DNA of 9,200 bases from Actinomycetota bacterium (GCA_003168295.1 PMST01000303.1:1-9200); one strand, 5' to 3'. Counted from the stretch's first letter, positions 1 through 6,816 are shown. The notes: generated by a model not told the origin, from the letters alone. Made by a program: numbers and translations.

Positions 1-158
1 CCGGGCAGCGTCCCCGCAGCGCGGGCCGCCGCCAGCAGCCCCCCGGCCCACACCACGCCGTCGTACCCGGCCTCCACCATCACCTGGACCCACCGGCGCT
101 TGCTGATCCTTTGCGCTAGCCCAACCCGGATCCCCCCGGTCAGCGCCCCTACGCTCAC
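1..158 (-). CDS. N-terminal part of a minus-strand gene, possibly a membrane NDP-sugar epimerase/dehydratase (partial)
   Basis: An open minus-strand frame enters from the left edge and can begin at a GTG at 156-158, with a purine-rich GGGGGGAA stretch a few bases upstream as ribosome binding site. About 52 residues are visible. A basic stretch (AQRISKRRWVQVMVEAGYD) is followed by a hydrophobic, Ala-rich segment (GVVWAGGLLAAARAAG). This basic-then-hydrophobic opening resembles the first membrane helix of membrane-bound polysaccharide-biosynthesis epimerase/dehydratases (CapD/FlaA1-like), but no catalytic motif lies inside the window. The frame stays open upstream to a stop near 237-239, with no other good start codon. 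The gene is divergent from the LCP gene, which would fit an envelope-polysaccharide locus. That it is coding is fairly likely; the family is a guess. Confidence 0.45.
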   Translation of the reverse strand, partial: MSVGALTGGIRVGLAQRISKRRWVQVMVEAGYDGVVWAGGLLAAARAAGTLP

Positions 159-436
159 GTAGTTCCCCCCGTCCCTGCCCGTGATCGGAAATGCGGTTTC
201 CCCGTCGCGTTGCCCCCAGCGTCCCGGTACGTTACTCTACGTAATAGGAAGATAACACATTGCGGAAAAGTCCTGGCCACGGGCAGCAAAGGGAGCTATA
301 CGCCGCGGCACCCCCCACCCGGCGACCAGCCACCCGATAACCGGCAACCCAACCCGAACGCCACCGCCCGAGGGGCGGTGCCACGAAGACCTGGACCTAA
401 AGGGCCATGCACAGGCACCTAGCCAAGGGGGAAACG
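159..436. promoter_or_regulatory. Divergent intergenic region with a leader hairpin before the LCP gene
   Basis: This 278-base gap separates two divergent genes and should contain both promoters, but I see no convincing -35/-10 pair. A TACGT repeat and small dyad (TTAC-TCTAC-GTAA, 232-244) lie mid-gap. A strong hairpin, CACCGCCC (362-369), a 3-base loop, then GGGCGGTG (373-380), sits about 55 bases before the LCP start and would be in its leader. It lacks a T-tract, so attenuation is only a possibility. A 70-codon frame across the gap looks non-coding, with low-complexity Pro/Arg/Asn composition. Confidence 0.35.
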
Positions 437-1480
437 ATGACCGACACGATGCACACGAAGGAAGAAGCTCGCGCCCGTGATTCCGCCGGGCACGGCGATC
501 ATCGGGCCAAGCCGATCCGGCGAAAGCGTCGCAGCTTGCGCGTTGCGCTCATCACGCTCGGCTCGATTTTCTGCCTGGTGATCGTGACCGCGATCGGTAG
601 TTACGCGTATTTCAACCACGCGATAAGCAGCATCCAGCGCCTCAGCGTCACCGGCCTCACCGCGGCAGTTACTCCCAGCACGCTGGACGGGCAGACGTTC
701 CTGATCACCTCCTATCCCGAGGGGCCCACGGGGACATCCGCCCAGCAGACCCAATCGGGCTACAGCAACCTCGTCATGCTGCTTCACACCAACGCCAACG
801 GGATGGGCGGCGGAGCCGTCACGATCCCAGGCAGCCTCAGGGTCGACGTGCCGGGCAAGGGCAACGAGCCACTCTGGGATGCGATGCAGAAGACGGGCAA
901 CCCCAGTCTGCTGGTCAAGACGATCACGGAACTCACCAAAGTCCCCATCAACCATTACGCGCAGATCGACTTCAGTCACATATCCGGCCTCGTGAACGCC
1001 ATTGGCGGGGTAGACGTCACGGTGCCCGCTGCCACCAAGGGCTTCGGGTACACGTTCGTGAAGGGAGTCAACCACCTCAACGGCGTCACCGCGATCTACT
1101 ATGGGCGCGACCCGACGCTCAAGGGTCAGGACCGGCTGCTGCGCCAGGGGAACCTTGTCCGCGCGGTCTTCACCAAGATCGCCAGTGATCACCTGCTCAC
1201 CAACCCCGTCACGGATGTGCATGTGGTCAACGCGATCACCAGCATGCTGGCCGTGGACAGTAACTTCACCAACTCCGAAATCGAGTCACTCATAGGGCAA
1301 TTCGGCAAGCTAGCCGCCGATACCGGGACCTTCGTGACCGCGCCGACGGAGACCGTGGGCACCAACCTTGTGCCGAACGCGGCGCTCGACGCTCAGCTCT
1401 GGACCGCGGTCAAGCACGATTCGATTGCGGCCTTCGCCAAGAAGTACCCGTCGACCATGACGCCGCAAGCTGCGCCATGA
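437..1480 (+). CDS. LytR-CpsA-Psr (LCP) family membrane protein with altered catalytic motifs
   Basis: LCP proteins attach lipid-linked glycopolymers to peptidoglycan on the outer face of the membrane. The start is the ATG at 437, because AAGGGGGAA (425-433) stands just before it; an ATG 30 bases earlier has no such site. The 347-residue protein has a basic cytoplasmic tail, one membrane helix (about 34-56) and an extracellular LCP domain (about 85-250). The fold signature is clear: VMLLH (113-117), VPINHYAQIDF (169-179), LVNAIGGVDVTVP (185-197) and a DRLLRQ ending (232-237). The pyrophosphate/metal-binding residues are degraded. The usual SIPRD reads TIPGS (129-133), losing Arg and Asp. The Asp of the S-D-T/L motif is Asn111, and the second Arg of YVRxR is Pro226. 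It may be a non-catalytic or altered paralogue. The family assignment is secure; activity is doubtful. Confidence 0.9.
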   Translation: MTDTMHTKEEARARDSAGHGDHRAKPIRRKRRSLRVALITLGSIFCLVIVTAIGSYAYFNHAISSIQRLSVTGLTAAVTPSTLDGQTFLITSYPEGPTGTSAQQTQSGYSNLVMLLHTNANGMGGGAVTIPGSLRVDVPGKGNEPLWDAMQKTGNPSLLVKTITELTKVPINHYAQIDFSHISGLVNAIGGVDVTVPAATKGFGYTFVKGVNHLNGVTAIYYGRDPTLKGQDRLLRQGNLVRAVFTKIASDHLLTNPVTDVHVVNAITSMLAVDSNFTNSEIESLIGQFGKLAADTGTFVTAPTETVGTNLVPNAALDAQLWTAVKHDSIAAFAKKYPSTMTPQAAP

Positions 1481-1515
1481 TCTAGGTCGAGTTCGCGGAT
1501 CCAAGCAAGGTCCGC

Positions 1516-1562
1516 GCGGCCCTGGTTGATGCGTCACATATTGACGCATCAACCAGGGCCGC
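1516..1562. terminator. Perfect 21-bp hairpin after the LCP gene
   Basis: Positions 1516-1536 and 1542-1562 are exact inverted complements of 21 bases, separated by the 5-base loop CATAT. The outer segments 1502-1506 (CAAGC) and 1564-1568 (GCTTG) are also complementary. The hairpin starts 36 bases after the LCP stop and has no T-tract on either side, which is common for actinomycete terminators. It could work in both directions. A protein-binding palindrome is the alternative. Confidence 0.7.
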
Positions 1563-1769
1563 CGCTTGTAGCAGGCATCGTCGAATACATACGTGCGCGC
1601 GGATGTAGGTCGAAGTGGATTCGCGGGTGATCCTCGGGCCGACGGCGATCGGTAACTCTCAGCACCACCACACCGAATGTCAGCATGGCCGTCACCCTTT
1701 CCGTTTTCCCAGGGGACACGCAGCCGCTCACCCCGCTTACTTCAGGCTGGCTGGGTAGCCTGCCTCACC
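1563..1769. other. Intergenic region, weak leaderless promoter for the acyltransferase gene
   Basis: I see no credible gene in these 207 bases; a 60-codon minus-strand frame here looks like chance. A possible -10 element, TAGCCT (1756-1761), lies eight bases before the ATG at 1770, which would give a leaderless transcript. No ribosome binding site precedes that ATG and no good -35 is visible, so this is tentative. Confidence 0.3.
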
Positions 1770-3082
1770 ATGCCGGATGCTGCCACCCAACAAGCGCCAC
1801 AGGCGCAACCTGGATCGCAGCTGGCTACGCCTCGGCCGGCGGCCGTGAAACGGCTCGCCTGGCTGGACGCGCTGTGCGTGGTGTTTGACCACCTGACCTA
1901 CTCCGTGCTCCAGCCCGTCCGCAATACGGTGTACCAGTGGTTCGACCCCGGCCAGTACGGCGTCTTCGTGTTCTTCCTGGTCAGCGGCTACATCGTGCCC
2001 GCCTCGCTGGAGCGGAGGGGCAGCGTCCGCAACTTCTGTGTGGGCCGGGTGTTCCGGCTGTACCCGCTGTACCTGGTCGCGGTCGGCGCCATGATCGTGC
2101 TCTGGGCCAGTGGGATCGGCTCGCTGTCCGGCATGAACTCCGACCCGGTGACCTCCTCGTTCGCAGACGTGTTCATGCTGCAGAGCGTGCTGTGGGCGCC
2201 GACCGTGCCCAACGTGGTCTGGTCGCTGGCCTATGAGATGGTGTTCTACCTGATGCTCACCGCGTTGTTCCTGGGTGGCGTGCACCGGCGCAGCAGCAGG
2301 TACGCGCTGACGTTCGGCGTCGCGGCGGTGGTACTGGGGGGAATCCTCAACCCGGGGACGCTGTCCTACAGTCTCCTCTCCCCCTGCATCGTCGTCGTGA
2401 TCACCGACGGGCTCATCCTGACCGGGCTGGTCCTGGCGCTGGCGGGCAGGGGACGGGCCTGGATGGCGGGCGCGGCGCTGGCTGCGGCCTGCTCGTGGTC
2501 GCGTTCAACAGCGGGTACGCCGCGCCCTGGGAGAGCTTCACCATCTTCGCCCTGATGTTCACGGGCACCGTGCTGTACCGCGCCGAGAACGGGGAGTATC
2601 CCTGGCGCAGGGCGCTCCCCGTGGTCATCGTCGTGTTCGGGATCGTGCTCGCCGCCGCGCTCTGGCATGTCTCCCCGCAGGCACAGAGCTATGTCGCCAT
2701 CCGCACGGGGTTCAACTCGCTGGAGGCCGCCGGGCTGACCTTCGCGGTGGCCATGCTGTGCCGGAACAAGAAGGTGCCGCGGCCCCTGGCCTGGCTGGGG
2801 CTGGTCAGCTACTCGGTGTACCTGCTGCACCCGGTGCTGATCGAGATCTACGCCAGCGTGCCGTGGACCCAGAACGAGAACTTCGTGCCGACGGAACTGC
2901 TGATGAACGCGATCTTCCTCTTGGTCCTGCTGGTCTGCTGCGGTCTGACCTACCGCTTTATCGAGGCTCCGATGCAGCGCATGGGCCGGCGGGTAGCACG
3001 ACGGCTGGACGTCAGGTTCGGGGAAGACATCCCGCGGCAGCCGACCCCAGCAGCGGAAGATATCCCCTTGGCGCGGCAGTAG
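1770..3082 (+). pseudogene. Membrane acyltransferase-3 family protein, frameshifted
   Basis: Family members transfer acyl groups to sugars of surface polysaccharides and have about ten membrane helices. The gene begins at the ATG at 1770 (MPDAATQQAP). Recognisable landmarks are RLAWLDALCVVFDHLTY with the putative catalytic His of FDH, GRVFRLYPLYLVAV, VVWSLAYEMVFYLML (the usual WSLxxE-FY motif), GLVSYSVYLLHPVLIEIY and the closing YRFIEAPMQRM. The reading frame changes near 2480-2490: the first part ends out of frame at 2555, and the correct frame continues through LLVVAFNSGYAAPWESF to 3082. One extra base there, such as GCGGG for GCGG, would restore about 437 residues. The first motif normally reads LDALRG-(4-5 residues)-VVFDH; here about six residues including the conserved Arg-Gly are absent. 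Either this is a decaying gene or the frameshift is a sequencing error; the missing motif supports decay. Confidence 0.85.
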
Positions 3083-3120
3083 CTTCCACGACAGCGGCCG
3101 AGGCAGCCAGGTTGAACGGC

Positions 3121-3284
3121 ATCGATCCTGGCCCGGTACCACGCCTCGTCGATCGCCGGGGCGCCCTCGTAGACACCGAGCTCGCCACCTCTCGAAAGCC
3201 GTAGGAACCTCCGCTGGAGGCCAGGCGCAGCCCGCTCGGCACGCGCCTGGCCTCGACCGGGTGCAGGGCCCTCGCCGCGGCAGC
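3121..3284 (-). pseudogene. Minus-strand coding debris, family unknown
   Basis: On the minus strand, two adjacent segments read like protein but in different frames: LHPVEARRVPSGLRLASSGG and SYGFREV (within 3187-3284), then VYEGAPAIDEAWYRARID (3121-3174). The first is in the same frame as, but lies beyond the stop of, the short reading frame ending at 3306. Neither has a credible start. The Ala/Asp/Glu/Tyr-rich wording of the second segment is unlike the Pro/Arg/Ser-rich noise in the other frames here. I do not recognise the family. It could be the eroded end of a gene once convergent with the acyltransferase. Low confidence. Confidence 0.3.
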
Positions 3285-3305
3285 GGGCTCCGAGCCGGTC
3301 TGCCC

Positions 3306-3461
3306 TCAGTACCTGCTCCCGTCCGCCAGGCGAATTCGTGCGTACTTCTCTTCAAATTGCACGTTTTCCCAGCTCAGAGGAGCACCGGACGGCTGTCTCC
3401 ACAGGTGCCTCAGCATCACGTCAAGGCCTAAGGCATATCCGGTGATGGCTCCGAAATCCAA
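3306..3461 (-). pseudogene. C-terminal fragment or small gene of unknown function
   Basis: An open minus-strand frame of about 51 codons ends in TGA at 3306-3308 and is bounded upstream by a stop at 3471-3473. It reads SQLDFGAITGYALGLDVMLR, then HLWRQPSGAPLSWENV, then QFEEKYARIRLADGSRY at the end. The balanced composition (Trp, Tyr, Phe, Glu, Asp) and G/C wobble bases look coding. The only starts are a TTG at 3459-3461, a GTG at 3417-3419 and an ATG at 3414-3416, none with a good ribosome binding site, so a truncated gene is likelier than an intact one. I do not recognise the family. The AT-rich segment at 3470-3560 lies just upstream and may mark the break. Confidence 0.45.
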
Positions 3462-3727
3462 CTGTGATACCTATGTTATCGGCTGTGAAAGCTGATATAC
3501 ATGATTCAAAAATGTTCCATAAGCTGGAACAATTTATGGATTTGTCGTACTTTTCGGTCCCGATGCTGCATCCTGATGCAGCGCGGGAGCTCTATTCCGG
3601 AGCGTGAATAACCGCTTCCCCTGCGTTACGCGGGCCAGTCGCGCCATAGTAGCGACCACGAAGAGGCCCGCGGCACCGGCCCGCCCTGAGGCCCGTGCAC
3701 TCAGCCAACACACAAGGAGGATGGACC
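3462..3727. promoter_or_regulatory. AT-rich upstream region of the NlpC/P60 gene with two dyads
   Basis: Positions about 3470-3560 are far richer in A and T than the surroundings, which suits a promoter region or a junction. Two inverted repeats are visible: TGTTCCA (3513-3519) and TGGAACA (3525-3531) around a 5-base centre, and GCTGCATC (3565-3572) with GATGCAGC (3575-3582) around two bases. Both could be regulator sites. I looked for the c-di-AMP (ydaO-type) riboswitch that often controls actinomycete cell-wall hydrolases and did not find its conserved blocks. From 3590 to 3713 I see nothing further. Confidence 0.4.
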
Positions 3728-4189
3728 ATGGCAGTCCGACATAAGGTAGGCACCATCGCCGGAACGATGGTAGTGGCTCTATCGTTTTTCCAAGGGACGG
3801 CTAGCGCTCAGACGCTGTCGTTCAACCAGAAGACAGCCAGCTATGTCGAGACGTTCATAGGGAATGTCCCGTATACATACGGTGGCACTTCTCCCAGCTC
3901 AGGCTTCGACTGCAGCGGCCTCGCCCAATACGTGTACGGTCACTACGGCAAGTCGATCCCGCGAACTGCTCAAGAGCAGTTCGACTATTTCCGCTCCGAG
4001 AGCAGGAGCGCGGCATGGGGTGGGGACCTCGTGTTCTTCCACGAGAATTCGAGCCCGAGCAGCCCCGTCTACCATGTTGCCATTTACGAAGGCAGCAATC
4101 ACATCGTCTCGGCGATTGATCAAGCGCAAGGGATCGGCTGGCAGTCAATCTGGACGCCCGATGTGACTTTCGGCACAATCACTCACTAA
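3728..4189 (+). CDS. Secreted NlpC/P60 family cell-wall peptidase
   Basis: NlpC/P60 enzymes cleave peptide stems of peptidoglycan outside the cell. The ATG at 3728 follows a full AAGGAGG (3714-3720) at 7 bases, which fixes the start; a GTG at 3695 lies before this site. The 153-residue product has a Sec signal peptide (1-27, cleavage after TASA) and a bare catalytic domain with no binding module. Catalytic Cys62 lies in SGFDCSGLAQYVY, preceded by VPYTYGGTSPSSG, and His116 in VYHVAIY. The third polar residue, usually His, Asn or Gln eight positions after HVxIY, aligns with Ser128 in IVSA. Gly-Gly-Asp before LVFFH (98-103) matches the family's GDLVFF motif. GC content is visibly lower than in neighbouring genes. 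The gene stands alone, between an AT-rich upstream region and a terminator hairpin. Confidence 0.92.
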   Translation: MAVRHKVGTIAGTMVVALSFFQGTASAQTLSFNQKTASYVETFIGNVPYTYGGTSPSSGFDCSGLAQYVYGHYGKSIPRTAQEQFDYFRSESRSAAWGGDLVFFHENSSPSSPVYHVAIYEGSNHIVSAIDQAQGIGWQSIWTPDVTFGTITH

Positions 4190-4220
4190 CCCTGGATTGC
4201 CTCCTGGCAAAGGGTGAGTG
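4180..4220. terminator. Long bulged hairpin at the end of the NlpC/P60 gene
   Basis: Arms pair as CACTC (4180-4184) with GAGTG (4216-4220), ACCCT (4189-4193) with AGGGT (4211-4215) and TTGCC (4197-4201) with GGCAA (4206-4210). The loop is TCCT, and two bulges lie on the left side. The left arm overlaps the stop codon of the peptidase gene and the stop of the possible small minus-strand ORF, so it may terminate from both sides. No T-tract follows. Confidence 0.6.
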
Positions 4221-4344
4221 CGTCGCCTGTAGCGCGCACGCACTCCCACGTGCCCCCGCCGTGAACCCGCGGGGTGCCCAGGAAGGACACGGCGCCTTCG
4301 CCGTCACTCGCCGACCAGACCACGTCATGGACCCTGGCCGCCAC
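4186..4344 (-). CDS. Possible small ORF, unknown function
   Basis: A minus-strand frame starting at a GTG at 4342-4344 (or another GTG at 4351-4353) runs 52-55 codons to TAG at 4186-4188. It reads AARVHDVVWSASDGEGAVSF, then LGTPRVHGGGTWECVRATGD, then ALTLCQEAIQG. Codon wobble positions are G/C and the protein looks globular rather than like a shadow frame. A GGTGGGGAC stretch precedes the GTG closely. The frame stays open well upstream of the GTG, so this could also be the tail of a truncated gene. It is convergent with the NlpC/P60 gene, their stop codons meeting in the same hairpin. Family unknown. Confidence 0.35.
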   Translation of the reverse strand: MAARVHDVVWSASDGEGAVSFLGTPRVHGGGTWECVRATGDALTLCQEAIQG

Positions 4345-4429
4345 CGTCCCCACCGTGACCGCGCCATGAGGGCCGCGCCGACTCTTATCGCCCTGCTCCC
4401 CTAGCCAGCGGTCCCGCTGCGAGAGTGGA

Positions 4430-4710
4430 GTGGTGGATGCGAAGACGATTAACGCAGGCGTTCTAGCGATGAGCTATCTAGACGATGGCCCTCCCGAGGG
4501 ATGCCCTGTCATGTTGTCGCACGGGTTCCCGTTCGACGTGCATGCCTACGACGAGGTCGTACCGCTGCTTACCATCCAGGGCGCACGCGTCATCCGTCTG
4601 GACGGAGCGAGTGAGATACTGAGGCCCGGCGGCACGGCAGACCAGACCGCATGTTCACCGGCCGCCACGAACACCGCGTGATCGATGCGGGTCACAACCT
4701 CTCGGCGTAG
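4430..4710 (+). pseudogene. Alpha/beta hydrolase remnant with the centre deleted
   Basis: From a GTG at 4430 or 4433, behind GAGAGTGGAG, the frame gives INAGVLAMSYLDDGPPEGCP, then VMLSHGFPFDVHAYDEVVPL, an alpha/beta-hydrolase N-terminus with the HGxP oxyanion-hole motif. After RVIRLDG the homology stops. In another frame, at 4651-4710, the end of such a protein appears: FTGRHEHRVIDAGHNLSA, whose AGHN holds the catalytic His, followed at once by TAG. A family member has about 280-300 residues, so roughly 180-200 residues, including the nucleophile elbow with its Ser or Asp, are missing. The remnant is certainly non-functional as a hydrolase. Confidence 0.75.
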
Positions 4711-4829
4711 AGGGGTTTCTCGCAGCGGACAGTCCAGGGCATGCGGCCAGTATCCCAGGGGGCCTCTAGGCGCGAGGCGTATCAAGCTGATCACCCAAAC
4801 GTCTCGATGAGGGCCAACGGCAAGGTCGC

Positions 4830-5426
4830 ATGCCTATCCTGGAGTCGTCAGACATCCTGGAAGGTGCGGGAACTGTGCATGACGAGAGCATGGAGCGGCC
4901 GTTCCCGAACGGCGCCCTGTACCTGGTCGTGAGCGGCGCGCCCGCGCCTGAAGGCGTGTCCGCGCTGGTGAGACGGTGCCAGGACGCCGGGTGGCGCGTT
5001 GTCGTGTTCTCCACGCCGGCCGGAACCAGGTTCATCGACGCAGACGAGCTGGAACAGCTGACGGGCGAGCCGGTGCGGTCTGAATACCGGTTGCCGGGCA
5101 CCGGGAAGTCAGCCCCGGCCGCTGACGCGGTGCTGGCCTGCCCGCTGACGTTCAACAGCGTCAACAAGTTCGCACACGGCCACGCGGACAACTTCGCGGT
5201 CGGCCTCCTCTGCGAGATGGTCGGATACGGCGTGCCGGTCGTCGTCGTCCCGCATTGCAAACCCCAGCTGGCCAGCCATCCGGCGTTCGCGGCGAGCCTG
5301 GAGACGCTCGGCCGCATGGGCATCGGTGTCCTGTTCGATCCAGGTGCCCCGTACGAGCGGAGGCTGCCGCCCTGGAGTGAGGTTATCGCCGCGCTCCCCG
5401 CCGGTGCACGGACCCCGGTGACGTGA
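4830..5426 (+). CDS. Flavoprotein (PPC-decarboxylase-like, HFCD family)
   Basis: The 198-residue product belongs to the flavoprotein fold of homo-oligomeric FMN-dependent cysteine decarboxylases (as in CoaC, EpiD and Dfp). The Rossmann-like start is LYLVVSGAPAPEGVSAL (30-46). Then come VVVFSTPAGTRFID (57-70), the flavin-contact motif ACPLTFNSVNKFAHGHADNF (103-122), which parallels the PAS/TANTIAKxAHGIADN signature, and VVVVPHCKPQLASHPAF (137-153). The substrate is unknown; it is too short for, and not fused to, a pantothenate-cysteine ligase. The ATG at 4830 has only AAGG before it; a GTG at 4875 and an ATG at 4890 are credible later starts, because homology seems to begin near residue 28. 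The stop TGA overlaps the ATG of the XRE gene (TGATG), so the two are probably co-transcribed and translationally coupled. Confidence 0.85.
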   Translation: MPILESSDILEGAGTVHDESMERPFPNGALYLVVSGAPAPEGVSALVRRCQDAGWRVVVFSTPAGTRFIDADELEQLTGEPVRSEYRLPGTGKSAPAADAVLACPLTFNSVNKFAHGHADNFAVGLLCEMVGYGVPVVVVPHCKPQLASHPAFAASLETLGRMGIGVLFDPGAPYERRLPPWSEVIAALPAGARTPVT

Positions 5427-6633
5427 TGGACCCGGAGACGGCGGGGCAGCGGATCGCACGGGCGAGGAGACGCCGGGGCTTGTCTCAGGCCGTGCTCGCG
5501 GGCCTGGTCGGCCGGTCTGAGTCCTGGCTGTCCCAGATAGAACGCGGCAGGCGCCGTATCGACAGCCACGCCGTCCTGACCCGGCTCGCCGAAGTCCTCC
5601 GGATCGATATCGAGCAGATCACCACGCCCGCCGCAGGCGCCGAAGACAGCCAGCATGCGTACCCGGCCGCACCGCTGATCGAGCAGGCCATGATGCGCTA
5701 CGGCACGCTAGGCGCTTCCGCCGGCCCTGAGCCGGAACCGGGGCGCCAGATGGGGTACCTGCGTGCGATGGCCCGTTCGGCTACCAGCGTTATCAGGCAA
5801 CCCGCTACGAAGCTACCGGCCATCTCCTGCCAGGGCTGATCCGCGGCATAGAAACCGCCAGCCTTGCCGGAAACGCCGGCCGACCATCTTTGTGCCGGGT
5901 ACGCGCCCTGGTCTACGACACCGCGGCCGCCCTGCTCAATCGCGTCGGCGAGCCGTCCCTCGCGTGGACCGCCGCGGACCGCGCCATGTCCGCCGCCGAG
6001 TACTCCGGCGAGCCTCTTCTCGCGGCCTTGGCGGCCTGGCGTCTGTCCTACATCATCACCAGCCGAAAGCACCCGCGCGAGGCCCTGGACCTGGCGATGG
6101 CCGCCGCGGGCACCCTCGAGCACGCGATGGGGTCACCCTCGCCTGAGCAGCTCAGCGTGTACGGCGCTCTGCACCTGGCCGCCATCACTGCGGCGGCGGC
6201 AGGCTACGACCGGACCATGACCACGGTCCTGCTCGAGAAAGCTCGCAGCATCGCCGAGCGCACCGGGGAAACGAACTACCTGGGAACCGCGTTCGGTCCG
6301 GTCAATGTCGCCATCCACGCTGTCGCCGCACACCTCCAGCTTGGTGATGCCCGGACGGCAGCCGAGACGGGCGAGACCCTCGATATCACGGCGATCCCTG
6401 ACAGCCTGGTGGGCCGGCGAACGCAGGTGAGCCTCGATCTCGCCCGGGCCTACGCCATGCGCCGGCAGGACGCCGCCGCAGTGAACCTCCTTCTTGCGGC
6501 CGAACGGCTGTCCCCTGAGCTTGTCCGCTACGACAGGCGGACACATGAGGTTCTCGCCGAGTTGCTGCGCCGGGAGCACCGGCCATCGACACCGGAGCTT
6601 CGCCCGCTCGCGCATCGCGCTGGAGTGAGCTAA
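5426..6633 (+). pseudogene. XRE-family regulator with TPR-like C-terminal domain, frameshifted
   Basis: The N-terminus from the ATG at 5426 is a classic Cro/C1-type helix-turn-helix: GQRIARARRRRGLSQAVLAG, LVGRSESWLSQIERGRRRID, then LTRLAEVLRIDIEQI. After a linker (to about YLRAMAR, 5770) the frame turns nonsensical and stops at 5839. The sense frame resumes at about 5776 as GYQRYQATRYEATGHLLPGL and continues through alpha-helical repeats (LVYDTAAALLNRVGEPSLAW, LLLAAERLSPELVRYDRRTH) to TAA at 6633. Restoring one base near 5770-5780 would give about 402 residues, the usual length of actinomycete XRE/TPR regulators. Such regulators often sit beside flavoprotein genes. If the shift is real, the DNA-binding half ends after about 137 residues and the TPR half would need its own start (a TTG at 5890 is possible). 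Confidence 0.82.
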
Positions 6634-6683
6634 CCCGGACTTTTGTACGGGTTAGCTGCCCGTATCCGCGGGCCAGGTTTTTT
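6629..6683. terminator. Tandem hairpins with T-tract after the XRE gene
   Basis: GCTAACCCG (6629-6637) pairs exactly with CGGGTTAGC (6648-6656) and includes the stop codon of the XRE gene. A second, shorter stem, GCCCG (6658-6662) with CGGGC (6669-6673), is followed by CAGG and six T residues (6678-6683). Together they make a convincing intrinsic terminator for the flavoprotein-XRE unit. Confidence 0.7.
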
Positions 6684-6816
6684 CCTTCACATCATTGCGG
6701 GACCGCGCAACTCGCCCTGCCTAGCCTCATCCATGACAGTTTCCGGACTGGGAAAAGGCGGCGACGCGGGATATGGAGCGGCCAGTGAGACGCGAGCACA
6801 GTGCGGGTGATACCCA

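Noticed and set aside
419..1222. A 267-codon minus-strand frame.
   Set aside because: It lies wholly opposite the LCP gene, which has clear homology; the minus frame has none.
1549..1731. A 60-codon minus-strand frame between the LCP and acyltransferase genes.
   Set aside because: No ribosome binding site, no recognisable motif, and its end lies in the 21-bp hairpin.
2366..3355. A 329-codon minus-strand frame.
   Set aside because: It is antisense to the acyltransferase gene, with Arg/Pro/His/Gln-rich composition typical of a shadow frame in high-GC DNA.
3462..3727. A c-di-AMP (ydaO-type) riboswitch before the NlpC/P60 gene.
   Set aside because: It is expected for some actinomycete hydrolase genes, but I could not find its conserved blocks here.
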